From the NCBI GenBank assembly GCA_964443825.1, contig CAYUEV010000008.1, positions 1 to 44,861 on the forward strand: a stretch of DNA of 44,861 bases, read 5' to 3'. Source of the stretch: UBA1081 sp964443825. Its GTDB lineage: Bacteria; Bacillota; Clostridia; Oscillospirales; Acutalibacteraceae. The notes under the pieces are model-generated. The model did no database searches and was not told the DNA's origin. It worked only from the letters and a program-made list of their open reading frames with translations. Shown piece after piece: positions 17,199 through 24,297 of the stretch; within the stretch, counting starts at the first letter, position 1; each line of letters begins with the position of its first letter. Both the position numbers and the translations under genes were made by a program.

Positions 17199-18758
17199 TT
17201 ATACGCTTATTCCGATATGAGTAGGTTCTATTATATTTTTGATTCTCGGCACAAGGTAATCTATCCACCACTCAAAATACCTGCCCTTTAGGACGGTTTT
17301 CAGTTTTTCGCCTATAATTTTAGCGCGCTCCTCAATACCCGGTATCATATCGGAGTCCATAGTTAAAAATTTGCCTTTAAACTTAAAAACAAAACGTTTT
17401 GCCGCGACCGCCGAGAGGGGTCTTATAACTATCTCCAACGTGTTCTCGTTCAGCCACCTGCCGGTAGATACCGTTTCAAACCGAAGATCGCCGATCTTAA
17501 CCTCGCCTTTCCCGAAAGTTCCGTCGAGCGGCACGTAATGGGAGTTTTCATTGCCGCCGTTTTCGCGCCATTTCATGGTAAAACCGTTTTTGTCGAATTT
17601 AAAGGATATGTCGGTCATGTCGCCGCCCTTGTCTTTAGAGAAAAACAGCGCGGGCATCGATATGGAGCTTATCGGGTAGCCGAATTTATCTAATAAGAGC
17701 TTTTTATCGAGCTTATATACTCTCCCGTCGATTTTCATTTCGGTTTTTCTTCTGTCGGATACGGGGAACGGCGAAAATCCCGGAATGTCTAATTTTACGT
17801 CTTCGGTATCGCCTTTATCAAAAATATCGTCGATATGCCGCCACAATATGTCGAGCGTTTTTTGAAGGTTCGCCTCTCCGCCCGTAAGGATAACCGACGC
17901 GTCGTAATCGTTAAGAAGAACCGCGTACTGGGAATACAGCCCTTCTAAGCGGACTGCGTTTTTAACTCCGGCGCACTGCCAGAACCCGCGCCCGTAACCC
18001 GCTCTGGAATCGGCTTCCGACTGGGAGCGCGACGAGTCGTGAAGGTTCGACATGGCTTTTTTCAAGTAGTCTTCGGGTATTACCTGTTTCCCGTTAAACC
18101 TGCCGCCGTTTTGACAGCATATGGCGAATTTACCTATATCTTCAGGGGTTAAAAACAGCCCCCAGCCGCCGCCCTCTATGTTTTGCGGCGATTTTTCCCA
18201 AAAGGGAACGTCTATCCCCAAAGGCTCGTAAAGTCTCGGGGTTAAATATTCTGTGACGGACTCGCCGGAAACTTTAGTAAGAACGGCGGACGCGGCGTAA
18301 TAGTTGTCGCTGACATAGCGAAAATCAGTTCCCGGCTCAAAATCCCATTCGGCGTTCACAAAAGACTCTAACCAGTCGCCTCTGTTTCTGCTTGTGCGCT
18401 TACCCGAGGTCATCTCCAAAAGATCGCTTATTTTTAATTTTTCAAGGTACGGGTCGCGCTTTTCAGGGGCGTAATCGGGGAAAATATCGAGAAATCTGTC
18501 GTCCTCTTTAAGAAGCCCTTCGGAAAAAGCGAAACAATAAGCCGCCGAGATAAAGCCTTTGCTTATAGAGTATATCATGTGAGGGTCGTCGGCCGTTATG
18601 GGGAATTTATAACATTCGCACGCGACTTTACCGTGCCTTATAACCATAACGGAGTGAAGTTCACAGCGGTTTTCAATCATATCGTCTATTAAAGAAGCGA
18701 CTTCCCTTGACGACACGCCCAAAGAAGAGGCCGGCGCTCTTAAAAGTTTTGTCCCCAT
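17199..18758 (-). CDS. Serine hydrolase, beta-lactamase/class C family
   Basis: A 519-residue cytosolic-looking protein of the AmpC/esterase EstB/DD-peptidase-like family. The active-site pair is S64-IS-K67 in MIYSISKGF, and a YxN-like element follows as YVSDNYY. EMTSGK and the EPLGID segment are typical of this fold. No signal peptide is visible from the chosen ATG, which has AGGAG six bases before it; an in-frame ATG at 18794 upstream lies in a hairpin and lacks a site. The C-terminal 200 residues form an extra beta-rich domain. It may be an esterase or peptidase; true beta-lactamase activity should not be assumed. Confidence 0.8.
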   Translation of the reverse strand: MGTKLLRAPASSLGVSSREVASLIDDMIENRCELHSVMVIRHGKVACECYKFPITADDPHMIYSISKGFISAAYCFAFSEGLLKEDDRFLDIFPDYAPEKRDPYLEKLKISDLLEMTSGKRTSRNRGDWLESFVNAEWDFEPGTDFRYVSDNYYAASAVLTKVSGESVTEYLTPRLYEPLGIDVPFWEKSPQNIEGGGWGLFLTPEDIGKFAICCQNGGRFNGKQVIPEDYLKKAMSNLHDSSRSQSEADSRAGYGRGFWQCAGVKNAVRLEGLYSQYAVLLNDYDASVILTGGEANLQKTLDILWRHIDDIFDKGDTEDVKLDIPGFSPFPVSDRRKTEMKIDGRVYKLDKKLLLDKFGYPISSISMPALFFSKDKGGDMTDISFKFDKNGFTMKWRENGGNENSHYVPLDGTFGKGEVKIGDLRFETVSTGRWLNENTLEIVIRPLSAVAAKRFVFKFKGKFLTMDSDMIPGIEERAKIIGEKLKTVLKGRYFEWWIDYLVPRIKNIIEPTHIGISV

Positions 18759-18783
18759 AAAATTCTCCTTTTTAAAAGCAAAA

Positions 18784-18806
18784 GCGCCGGACATAGAATC
18801 CGACGC
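18784..18806 (-). terminator. Terminator after the radical SAM gene
   Basis: On the minus strand GCGTCGGA pairs with TCCGGCGC (8 bp, one T-G wobble) around a 7-base loop and is followed by TTTTGCTTTT. It lies between the radical SAM stop and the ribosome site of the serine hydrolase, so it may end one or attenuate the other. Confidence 0.6.
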
Positions 18807-18883
18807 AGCTGTTTTGTTTTAACGACGATTATAGTTAAAGCGCCGTCAGATAATTAAAATTTATTGTCTAATGTAAGGAAGTA

Positions 18884-20323
18884 TTATTCGTCTTCGCCGA
18901 ACTCGGTAAAGTCGTGTACGTGGACTTTCTCAAACTCATCGTACATATCGACGCTTCTCACTCTGCGCTTAATGAAGCCGTGCTCTTCCATCATCTCGTC
19001 GGCGGTACCTTTCCACTCTTTAGCGAGATCCATAGTTTTATCGGTTAAGTTCTCTATGGTTTCGGGGGACGCGATATCGGTCGATTTGGCGTGAGAAACC
19101 TCGACTATCTTTCTAACGGCTCCCGGATTATCTCTAATCGGGCAGGGACGAAGCAAGTTATCGTTAAACGGCTGGCGCTCTTTGTAAGCCATAAACACGG
19201 GACTTCTTAAAACGTCTATCATATGAGTGTCGGGGTCGGTGATGTTGGAGTTCGAGAAGTGGCAGAAAACGCAAGGCTCGCAATCGCCGTTGGGGTTGAT
19301 GTGGAAATACTGTTTACCGCCGGCGATACATCCGCCGACATACTCGCTGTCGTTAAAGAAGTCTATTGTAAAGAGAGGCTTTCTCTCGCTGTAACGCCAT
19401 TTTCTGATCTGGTCGTACATGAACTTACGCTGTTCAACAGTGGGCATAAGTTCGTTTGTGGTGTCCTCGCCTATAGGCATGAAGCAGAAATACCAAGCGT
19501 AAATGCAGCCCAGGTCAATAAGGAAGTCGGCGTACTCGTCGGACACGACAATATCCGTGTTGTCTTTAGTGCAGCAAATCGAGGCGCCAAACGGGAGACC
19601 TTTCGCTTTGAGTCTTTTAGCGGCGTCAACAACGGCTTTATACGTGCCTTTGCCTCTTCTCTTGTCGGTAGTTTCCTCATTTCCCTCTATTGAAAGGATA
19701 AGGGAAATATTGCCTATTTCGTAAATATCCTCTACGAACTGATCGTCGCAGAGAGTGCCGTTCGTGAACATGAAGAACAGGCAATCGGAGTGAACTTCGG
19801 CGAGTTTAAGGAGATCTTTCTTTCTCATTAAAGGCTCGCCGCCCGTGAACAGGTAGATAAACGTGCCGAGCGCTTTGCCTTCAGAGATAATTTTGTCAAG
19901 GTTGTCGTAAGAAAGCTGTTTGGTTTTGCTGTATTCCGACGCCCAGCATCCTTCGCATTTTAAGTTGCACGCCGTGGTGGGGTCGATAAGAATAGCCCAC
20001 GGAATGTTGCAGTCGTATTTTTTGATGGCCTCTTTACGAATATCGTAGCTGTTAAATCCCGCGTTGACAAGAGGACCGATGAGCTTTTCAAGGACATGGC
20101 CGTCGATATTCATTATAAGACCTTTAAGGTAGTCGCGCCAAACATAGTCTTCTTTGAGAAGAGCTTTTTTAAGACCTTCAAGGATTTTTACATAAAGTTC
20201 GTTATCGCTGTTGGCTTTTTCGATTACTTCGACAAATTTTACCGAATTTTTGTCAAAGTCCTTTTTGAGAGCCTTAATGCCCTCGCGGATAGCAAGCTCT
20301 TTGGCTTTTTCTTTTACACCCAT
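18884..20323 (-). CDS. Radical SAM protein with C-terminal cysteine cluster
   Basis: A 479-residue iron-sulfur enzyme. The radical SAM cluster motif is CNLKCEGCW near residue 118, after DPTTA, followed by the SAM-binding FTGGEPL. A second set of cysteines lies further on (GGCIAGG, then NGDCEPCVFCHF and RPCP), which looks like a SPASM-type auxiliary cluster site. An N-terminal helical region of about 100 residues precedes the barrel. The target is not readable: SPASM proteins modify peptides or enzymes or act in cofactor maturation, and no peptide substrate gene was seen nearby. The ATG has GGAT upstream. Confidence 0.85.
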   Translation of the reverse strand: MGVKEKAKELAIREGIKALKKDFDKNSVKFVEVIEKANSDNELYVKILEGLKKALLKEDYVWRDYLKGLIMNIDGHVLEKLIGPLVNAGFNSYDIRKEAIKKYDCNIPWAILIDPTTACNLKCEGCWASEYSKTKQLSYDNLDKIISEGKALGTFIYLFTGGEPLMRKKDLLKLAEVHSDCLFFMFTNGTLCDDQFVEDIYEIGNISLILSIEGNEETTDKRRGKGTYKAVVDAAKRLKAKGLPFGASICCTKDNTDIVVSDEYADFLIDLGCIYAWYFCFMPIGEDTTNELMPTVEQRKFMYDQIRKWRYSERKPLFTIDFFNDSEYVGGCIAGGKQYFHINPNGDCEPCVFCHFSNSNITDPDTHMIDVLRSPVFMAYKERQPFNDNLLRPCPIRDNPGAVRKIVEVSHAKSTDIASPETIENLTDKTMDLAKEWKGTADEMMEEHGFIKRRVRSVDMYDEFEKVHVHDFTEFGEDE

Positions 20324-20533
20324 TTTTATCCAGCTTTCTTAAAAGTTGATATATAAAATTTTCCTTTCAGAAAAATTTCTACAAATTTGCGTTTTATAAA
20401 ACTAAACAATCCGTCCCGGTCGCCCCTAAAAACGGGGGGGGGCAGAACATATTAAAGAAAAATCCTAAACGTCCGCCTTGAAAATAGAGAAGAACCCTCG
20501 CGGTTATGCTAAAGTTAAGGTTGTAAACTTAAA

Positions 20534-21580
20534 CTAAAGCCCCAAATTCCAAATTTCGCTTTGCATACCGTCAAACATTGCCGAGCCGCTTATAGGCCCC
20601 GCGTGCGCCGCGCCCTCTATGTGAAGGGGAATATTATATTCGGCGTAAACGACGTAACCCGACGGATTTATATATGCTCTGATAGAAGAACCCGTATATT
20701 GGATATCGGCCTTGGTAATTTCCATAAAGGAAAGATTAAAGTTCCTAACGTCAAGAAAACCAATGCCGGAAGCGTTCGCCGCGGGAGTTTCGTACATGCC
20801 GACGGATTCGGGAACCAAGGACACGTTTACCACGGTGTTCTGACCTTCGGCAGAAGCCGAAATGGACTCCACTCCGCTCATAGAGAGCCTAAACGATCCG
20901 TCCTGGGGAAGAAGTATCGAAACCGCCTCGCCGTCGGAATCCGTAGCCGAGCCGCCCACAAAACTCAAAGTTTCGTCTTTAGGCTTTACGACAAGACCCA
21001 CCAGCCAGCTTACGACTTTGGCGACTATATCGCCGCCGGTACACTCGGTGACGTTCGCGGTAAAATTCTCGGTATGGTGAACGGTTAAAGAGCCGCCGTA
21101 AGATTTAGTCCTGTTGACGGCGTCGGTCAAATAAGAGAGAATCTCCTGCTTTGACGCCGTAGCGGGATTTAAGACCGCGACGCCTTGTTGACCGTTATTA
21201 GCGTTCCCGCCTTGAGCCGCCGCGTTCCCGTTTTGAACGGCTCCGCCCTGAGCGACCGTCCCGTTTTGAACGGCTCCGCCTTGAGGACTTGCGCCGCCTT
21301 GAGCTGGACTTTGCGGATTGGTCTGAGCGGCGCCGACAGCAGAACCTGCGTTATCTTTTCGGCCGTCGTTGGAATCCGCCCGAGCCGCGGGAGTCTCGTT
21401 ATCGGCGCCGTCGTCCGCGTCAAGATCGCCCTCCGCGCCTTCTACGGGGAGATATATTAAGGTGAGTTCCCCGTCGGGGTTATCGGCGCTAGCGCTGTTT
21501 ACGAGAAGCGTCACGACGACAACTATCACGACAATCAGCGAAGCGAAAAGGGCTATAAGCTGTTTGTCGGACTTTCTCAT
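20534..21580 (-). CDS. Anchored extracytoplasmic protein of unknown function with Q/G/N-rich linker
   Basis: A 348-residue protein not recognised by family. After MRKSDKQ comes one uncleaved-looking hydrophobic helix (about 8-30), an acidic stretch, then a low-complexity Gly/Gln/Asn/Ala linker (about 85-150) with an 11-residue repeat of type QGGAVQNGNAA, and a globular C-terminal domain of about 210 residues. That domain has a helix like a lipoprotein LolA/LppX-type start (EILSYLTDAVNRTKS) and many beta strands. The ATG at 21580 has GGAG seven bases before it; the longer frame from 21607 lacks a site. A TATAAT lies at 21622-21627 with no good -35. Confidence 0.75.
   Translation of the reverse strand: MRKSDKQLIALFASLIVVIVVVVTLLVNSASADNPDGELTLIYLPVEGAEGDLDADDGADNETPAARADSNDGRKDNAGSAVGAAQTNPQSPAQGGASPQGGAVQNGTVAQGGAVQNGNAAAQGGNANNGQQGVAVLNPATASKQEILSYLTDAVNRTKSYGGSLTVHHTENFTANVTECTGGDIVAKVVSWLVGLVVKPKDETLSFVGGSATDSDGEAVSILLPQDGSFRLSMSGVESISASAEGQNTVVNVSLVPESVGMYETPAANASGIGFLDVRNFNLSFMEITKADIQYTGSSIRAYINPSGYVVYAEYNIPLHIEGAAHAGPISGSAMFDGMQSEIWNLGL
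21227..21285. repeat. 33-base tandem repeat in the linker coding region
   Basis: A 26-base unit beginning CCCGTTTTGAACGGCTCCGC (plus strand) occurs at 21227 and again 33 bases later at 21260, with one mismatch. It encodes the 11-residue repeat of the linker above and is a likely site of length variation. Confidence 0.75.
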
Positions 21581-21718
21581 AATACGACTCCATTCGTTAG
21601 AATCCACAACATCACGGGACTATTATACTTTTATTATGTGAAAAAACTATTTAAAAATTTTAAAATTTACTTGACTTTTTTGTGATTTTAATGTAAATAA
21701 CGAAAAAACGATTAAAAT

Positions 21719-22417
21719 TCAGTTGTCAATAGTCAAAACCGCGTTTTCGTCGATAATCGCCTTATATCCTAAGCCGTGTACGGTTACGATCCTGAAATCT
21801 TTACATGAAGAAGTTTTATCGCGGAGCTTTGTGATATAAACGTCTACCGTCCTTTGACCCGTGGAAGAATCCGCCGCCCAGAACTCGTCCATCAGCTGAA
21901 TCCTCGTAAAAGTCTTGTTAGGGTACGAAAGCAGCTTATAGAGGATATTAAATTCCTTAACGCTCATCGGAACGGTTTCGCCGTTTATAGCGGCTCTGTA
22001 CTCGTCCATGTTCATGCTAAGACTGCCGACGGTAAGTCTTTTGCCTTTTGCGATTCCCGCCCGCCTTAATAGGGCGTTCACTCTTAAAAGAGCCTCGTTT
22101 AAATCGAGCGGCTTTACCATAAAGTCGTCGCAGCCCGCGTAAAAAGCCTTTTGCTTGGTTATATAGTCGCTTTCGGACGAAATAAACATTATGGGCGTTT
22201 CACGGTTCACAGTGCGGATATTTTTAGCGAAATCAAAGCTCTCGTCGCTTTCTTTTGCGCAGTCGCAAATAATTATATCGTAAACATTGGAGTTTAAAAT
22301 ATCGTAAGCGTTTTGGATGTCGGGGCTTCCCGTCACGTTAAAACCGTTTCGAATGAAAAAAGCGCCGATGGATTTGTTAAGAACGGGGTCGCCGTCCACA
22401 ACAAGCATCTTCCACAT
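21719..22417 (-). CDS. OmpR/PhoB-type response regulator (orphan)
   Basis: A 232-residue two-domain regulator. The receiver domain shows the acidic pair in VVDGD, the phosphoacceptor Asp in IIICDCAKE, a Ser in FISSES and Lys in MVKPLD. The C-terminal winged helix ends in RTVDVYITKLRDK and VHGLGYKAI, typical of OmpR-type DNA binders. ATG at 22417 follows GGTGAT; ATG or GTG starts 9-12 bases upstream are possible. No histidine kinase is present in the window, so its partner lies elsewhere. The gene follows recO by about 200 AT-rich bases containing a 12-base palindrome (22553-22564). Confidence 0.9.
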   Translation of the reverse strand: MWKMLVVDGDPVLNKSIGAFFIRNGFNVTGSPDIQNAYDILNSNVYDIIICDCAKESDESFDFAKNIRTVNRETPIMFISSESDYITKQKAFYAGCDDFMVKPLDLNEALLRVNALLRRAGIAKGKRLTVGSLSMNMDEYRAAINGETVPMSVKEFNILYKLLSYPNKTFTRIQLMDEFWAADSSTGQRTVDVYITKLRDKTSSCKDFRIVTVHGLGYKAIIDENAVLTIDN

Positions 22418-22633
22418 ACAAATCATCACCGCAACAATACCCGGACTTTACAAAAAAAATCGCTTGCCCGGCGCTTTTTATTATCCGCGCTAAAACAGTT
22501 TATACGGTTTATAATAAAGCTAACCCGCAACGCGCCTTGTATATATTATTTTAACATATATGTTTAAAATATTGTTAAAAAAGTTTTAATAAGTTGTATA
22601 TTTATTGGGAAAAACACAAAAATATGCCGAAAT

Positions 22634-23374
22634 TTAAATTTGTTTTGCGGTTTCTTTGTAAAAAACCAAGGAAGAAGGTGTTCTGCCCAATATGTTTAAG
22701 ATGTATTTTTCGCAAATAAGGCTTAAAGTTTTATTCGTTTCGCCGTCTGTTTTAAGAGTAAAGAGCGACCTCAAGTCGCTTAAAACTATGTGCCTCAAAG
22801 CGTTTACTACGGATTCGGAACATGGAACGGAACCGGGAACTTTACACTTTTCACAGTAGAGAGCGCCGTTTTTAACGTTAAAATACATAACGGCGCTTCT
22901 AAACTTCCCGCACGACTTGCACGCCACAATATCGGGCGCGTAGCCTAAAATCACGGAAAGTCTTAACTCGAAAATCGACTTTAAAGCGGTTTTGTCTTTT
23001 TCGCCTAAAGATAAAAAGTAGAGGGTGTTAAGCAAAAGCCTCAAATAACTTTCGCTCTCCACTTCTTCCATAACGGTGTAAATTATAAGCTCGCTAAAAT
23101 AAGACGCGAGCGACAAGGACTCTATGTCGCGCCCTAAATTATAAAAATTCTCCTGTAATTTACATTCGCTTATTCTTAAAGAATCTCTTCCCTCAAAAAA
23201 AGAGAACCTTCCGTAACAAAAAAGATTTGTCGACGAGTGAAGTTTGTTTTTAGGTCTTTCGGCGCACTTGGCGAAAGCCCTTATAACGCCTCTGTCGCGG
23301 GTTAAAAGCGTGCAAATTCTGTCGGATTCGCCGGTTTTGGAAATTTTTAATATTATCCCGTCGGAGTTAAACAT
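22634..23374 (-). CDS. recO: DNA repair protein RecO
   Basis: A 246-residue recombination mediator that loads RecA with RecR. The N-terminal OB fold starts with the usual GIILKISKTGESDRICTLLT pattern. A zinc site follows as CKSCGKF...CEKC near residues 155-180, and the helical C-terminus is present. Length is normal. It begins 4 bases after the era stop, in the common Firmicutes era-recO order, so the two are co-transcribed. Confidence 0.95.
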   Translation of the reverse strand: MFNSDGIILKISKTGESDRICTLLTRDRGVIRAFAKCAERPKNKLHSSTNLFCYGRFSFFEGRDSLRISECKLQENFYNLGRDIESLSLASYFSELIIYTVMEEVESESYLRLLLNTLYFLSLGEKDKTALKSIFELRLSVILGYAPDIVACKSCGKFRSAVMYFNVKNGALYCEKCKVPGSVPCSESVVNALRHIVLSDLRSLFTLKTDGETNKTLSLICEKYILNILGRTPSSLVFYKETAKQI

Positions 23375-23378
23375 GGTT

Positions 23379-24281
23379 TTATAGGTTGTCGGAAAGCCCG
23401 AAATCGCGCAAAAGATTTTCTTTGTCTCTCCAGTTTTCTTTGACTTTTACGTAGACTTTAAGGTTTACTTTGTTTCCTAATGACTTTTCGAGATCCTCTC
23501 TCGCTCTTTGGGCGATTCTCTTTAACATACTCCCCGATTTTCCGATGATAATCCCTTTATGACTTTCTTTCTCGCAGTATATTACCGCGTCTATATCTAT
23601 AATATCTTTGTCTTCGCGCAAGCGGAATTTTTCGATTTCGACGGCGACCCCATGGGGTATTTCTTTATCGGTGAGTCTTAAAATCTTTTCTCTTATCAGT
23701 TCGGACGCGATCATTCTCTCGCTTTGGTCGGTTAAAGCGTCGTCGGGATAAAAATGCGGCGAAGGCTCTGCTAAAGAAAAAAGCTCGTCTAAAAGGTAAT
23801 TTACCCCGTCGCCCGTTTTCGCCGAAACGGGAACTACGGCCTCCCAATCGTAAAGTTTACTGAAGGACGATATTTTTTCGATAATTTTCGTTTTATCGGA
23901 AAGTTTGTCTATTTTGTTTATGACGAGCAGAGCGGGCGTTTTTTCTTTTTTAAAACGGGAAATAAGCTCTCTTTCTCCGTCTTTTATATTTTCAAAGCAA
24001 TCCGTTACTAGGGCGCAAACGTCTACGTCGCCTATTCCCCGCCCTACCGCTTTAATCATATTTTCGCCGAGTTTGTTTCTGGGAGTATGAAAACCGGGCG
24101 TATCGGTAAAGACAATCTGAACGCTGTCTTTAGTCAACACGCCTTTGATATCGGTTCTCGTAGTCTGCGGCTTGGGCGACACTATGGCCGCTTTCCAGCC
24201 TATTAGCCTGTTAAGGAGAGTGGACTTGCCCACGTTTGGAAGCCCCATAATCCCCACAAATAATGATTTCGTTTCGTCCAT
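23379..24281 (-). CDS. era: GTPase Era
   Basis: A 300-residue ribosome-assembly GTPase that binds the 3' end of 16S rRNA. GTP motifs are G1 GLPNVGKST (13-21), G3 DTPGFH, G4 NKIDK and G5 SAKTG. The C-terminal KH domain carries IIIGKSGSMLKRI. Length and order match the family. It lies 16 bases after alaS and 4 bases before recO, in one operon. Confidence 0.97.
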   Translation of the reverse strand: MDETKSLFVGIMGLPNVGKSTLLNRLIGWKAAIVSPKPQTTRTDIKGVLTKDSVQIVFTDTPGFHTPRNKLGENMIKAVGRGIGDVDVCALVTDCFENIKDGERELISRFKKEKTPALLVINKIDKLSDKTKIIEKISSFSKLYDWEAVVPVSAKTGDGVNYLLDELFSLAEPSPHFYPDDALTDQSERMIASELIREKILRLTDKEIPHGVAVEIEKFRLREDKDIIDIDAVIYCEKESHKGIIIGKSGSMLKRIAQRAREDLEKSLGNKVNLKVYVKVKENWRDKENLLRDFGLSDNL

Positions 24282-24297
24282 AACTTTAGGCGGGAAA

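Noticed and set aside
17199..18758. Calling the serine hydrolase a beta-lactamase resistance gene.
   Set aside because: No signal peptide, and the SxxK family includes many esterases and peptidases; no resistance context.
20430..20455. Run of seven or eight G (plus strand) with CCCC/GGGG hairpin as a phase-variable promoter or terminator.
   Set aside because: A single homopolymer between genes, with no promoter spacing around it and no T-run; not enough to claim a function.
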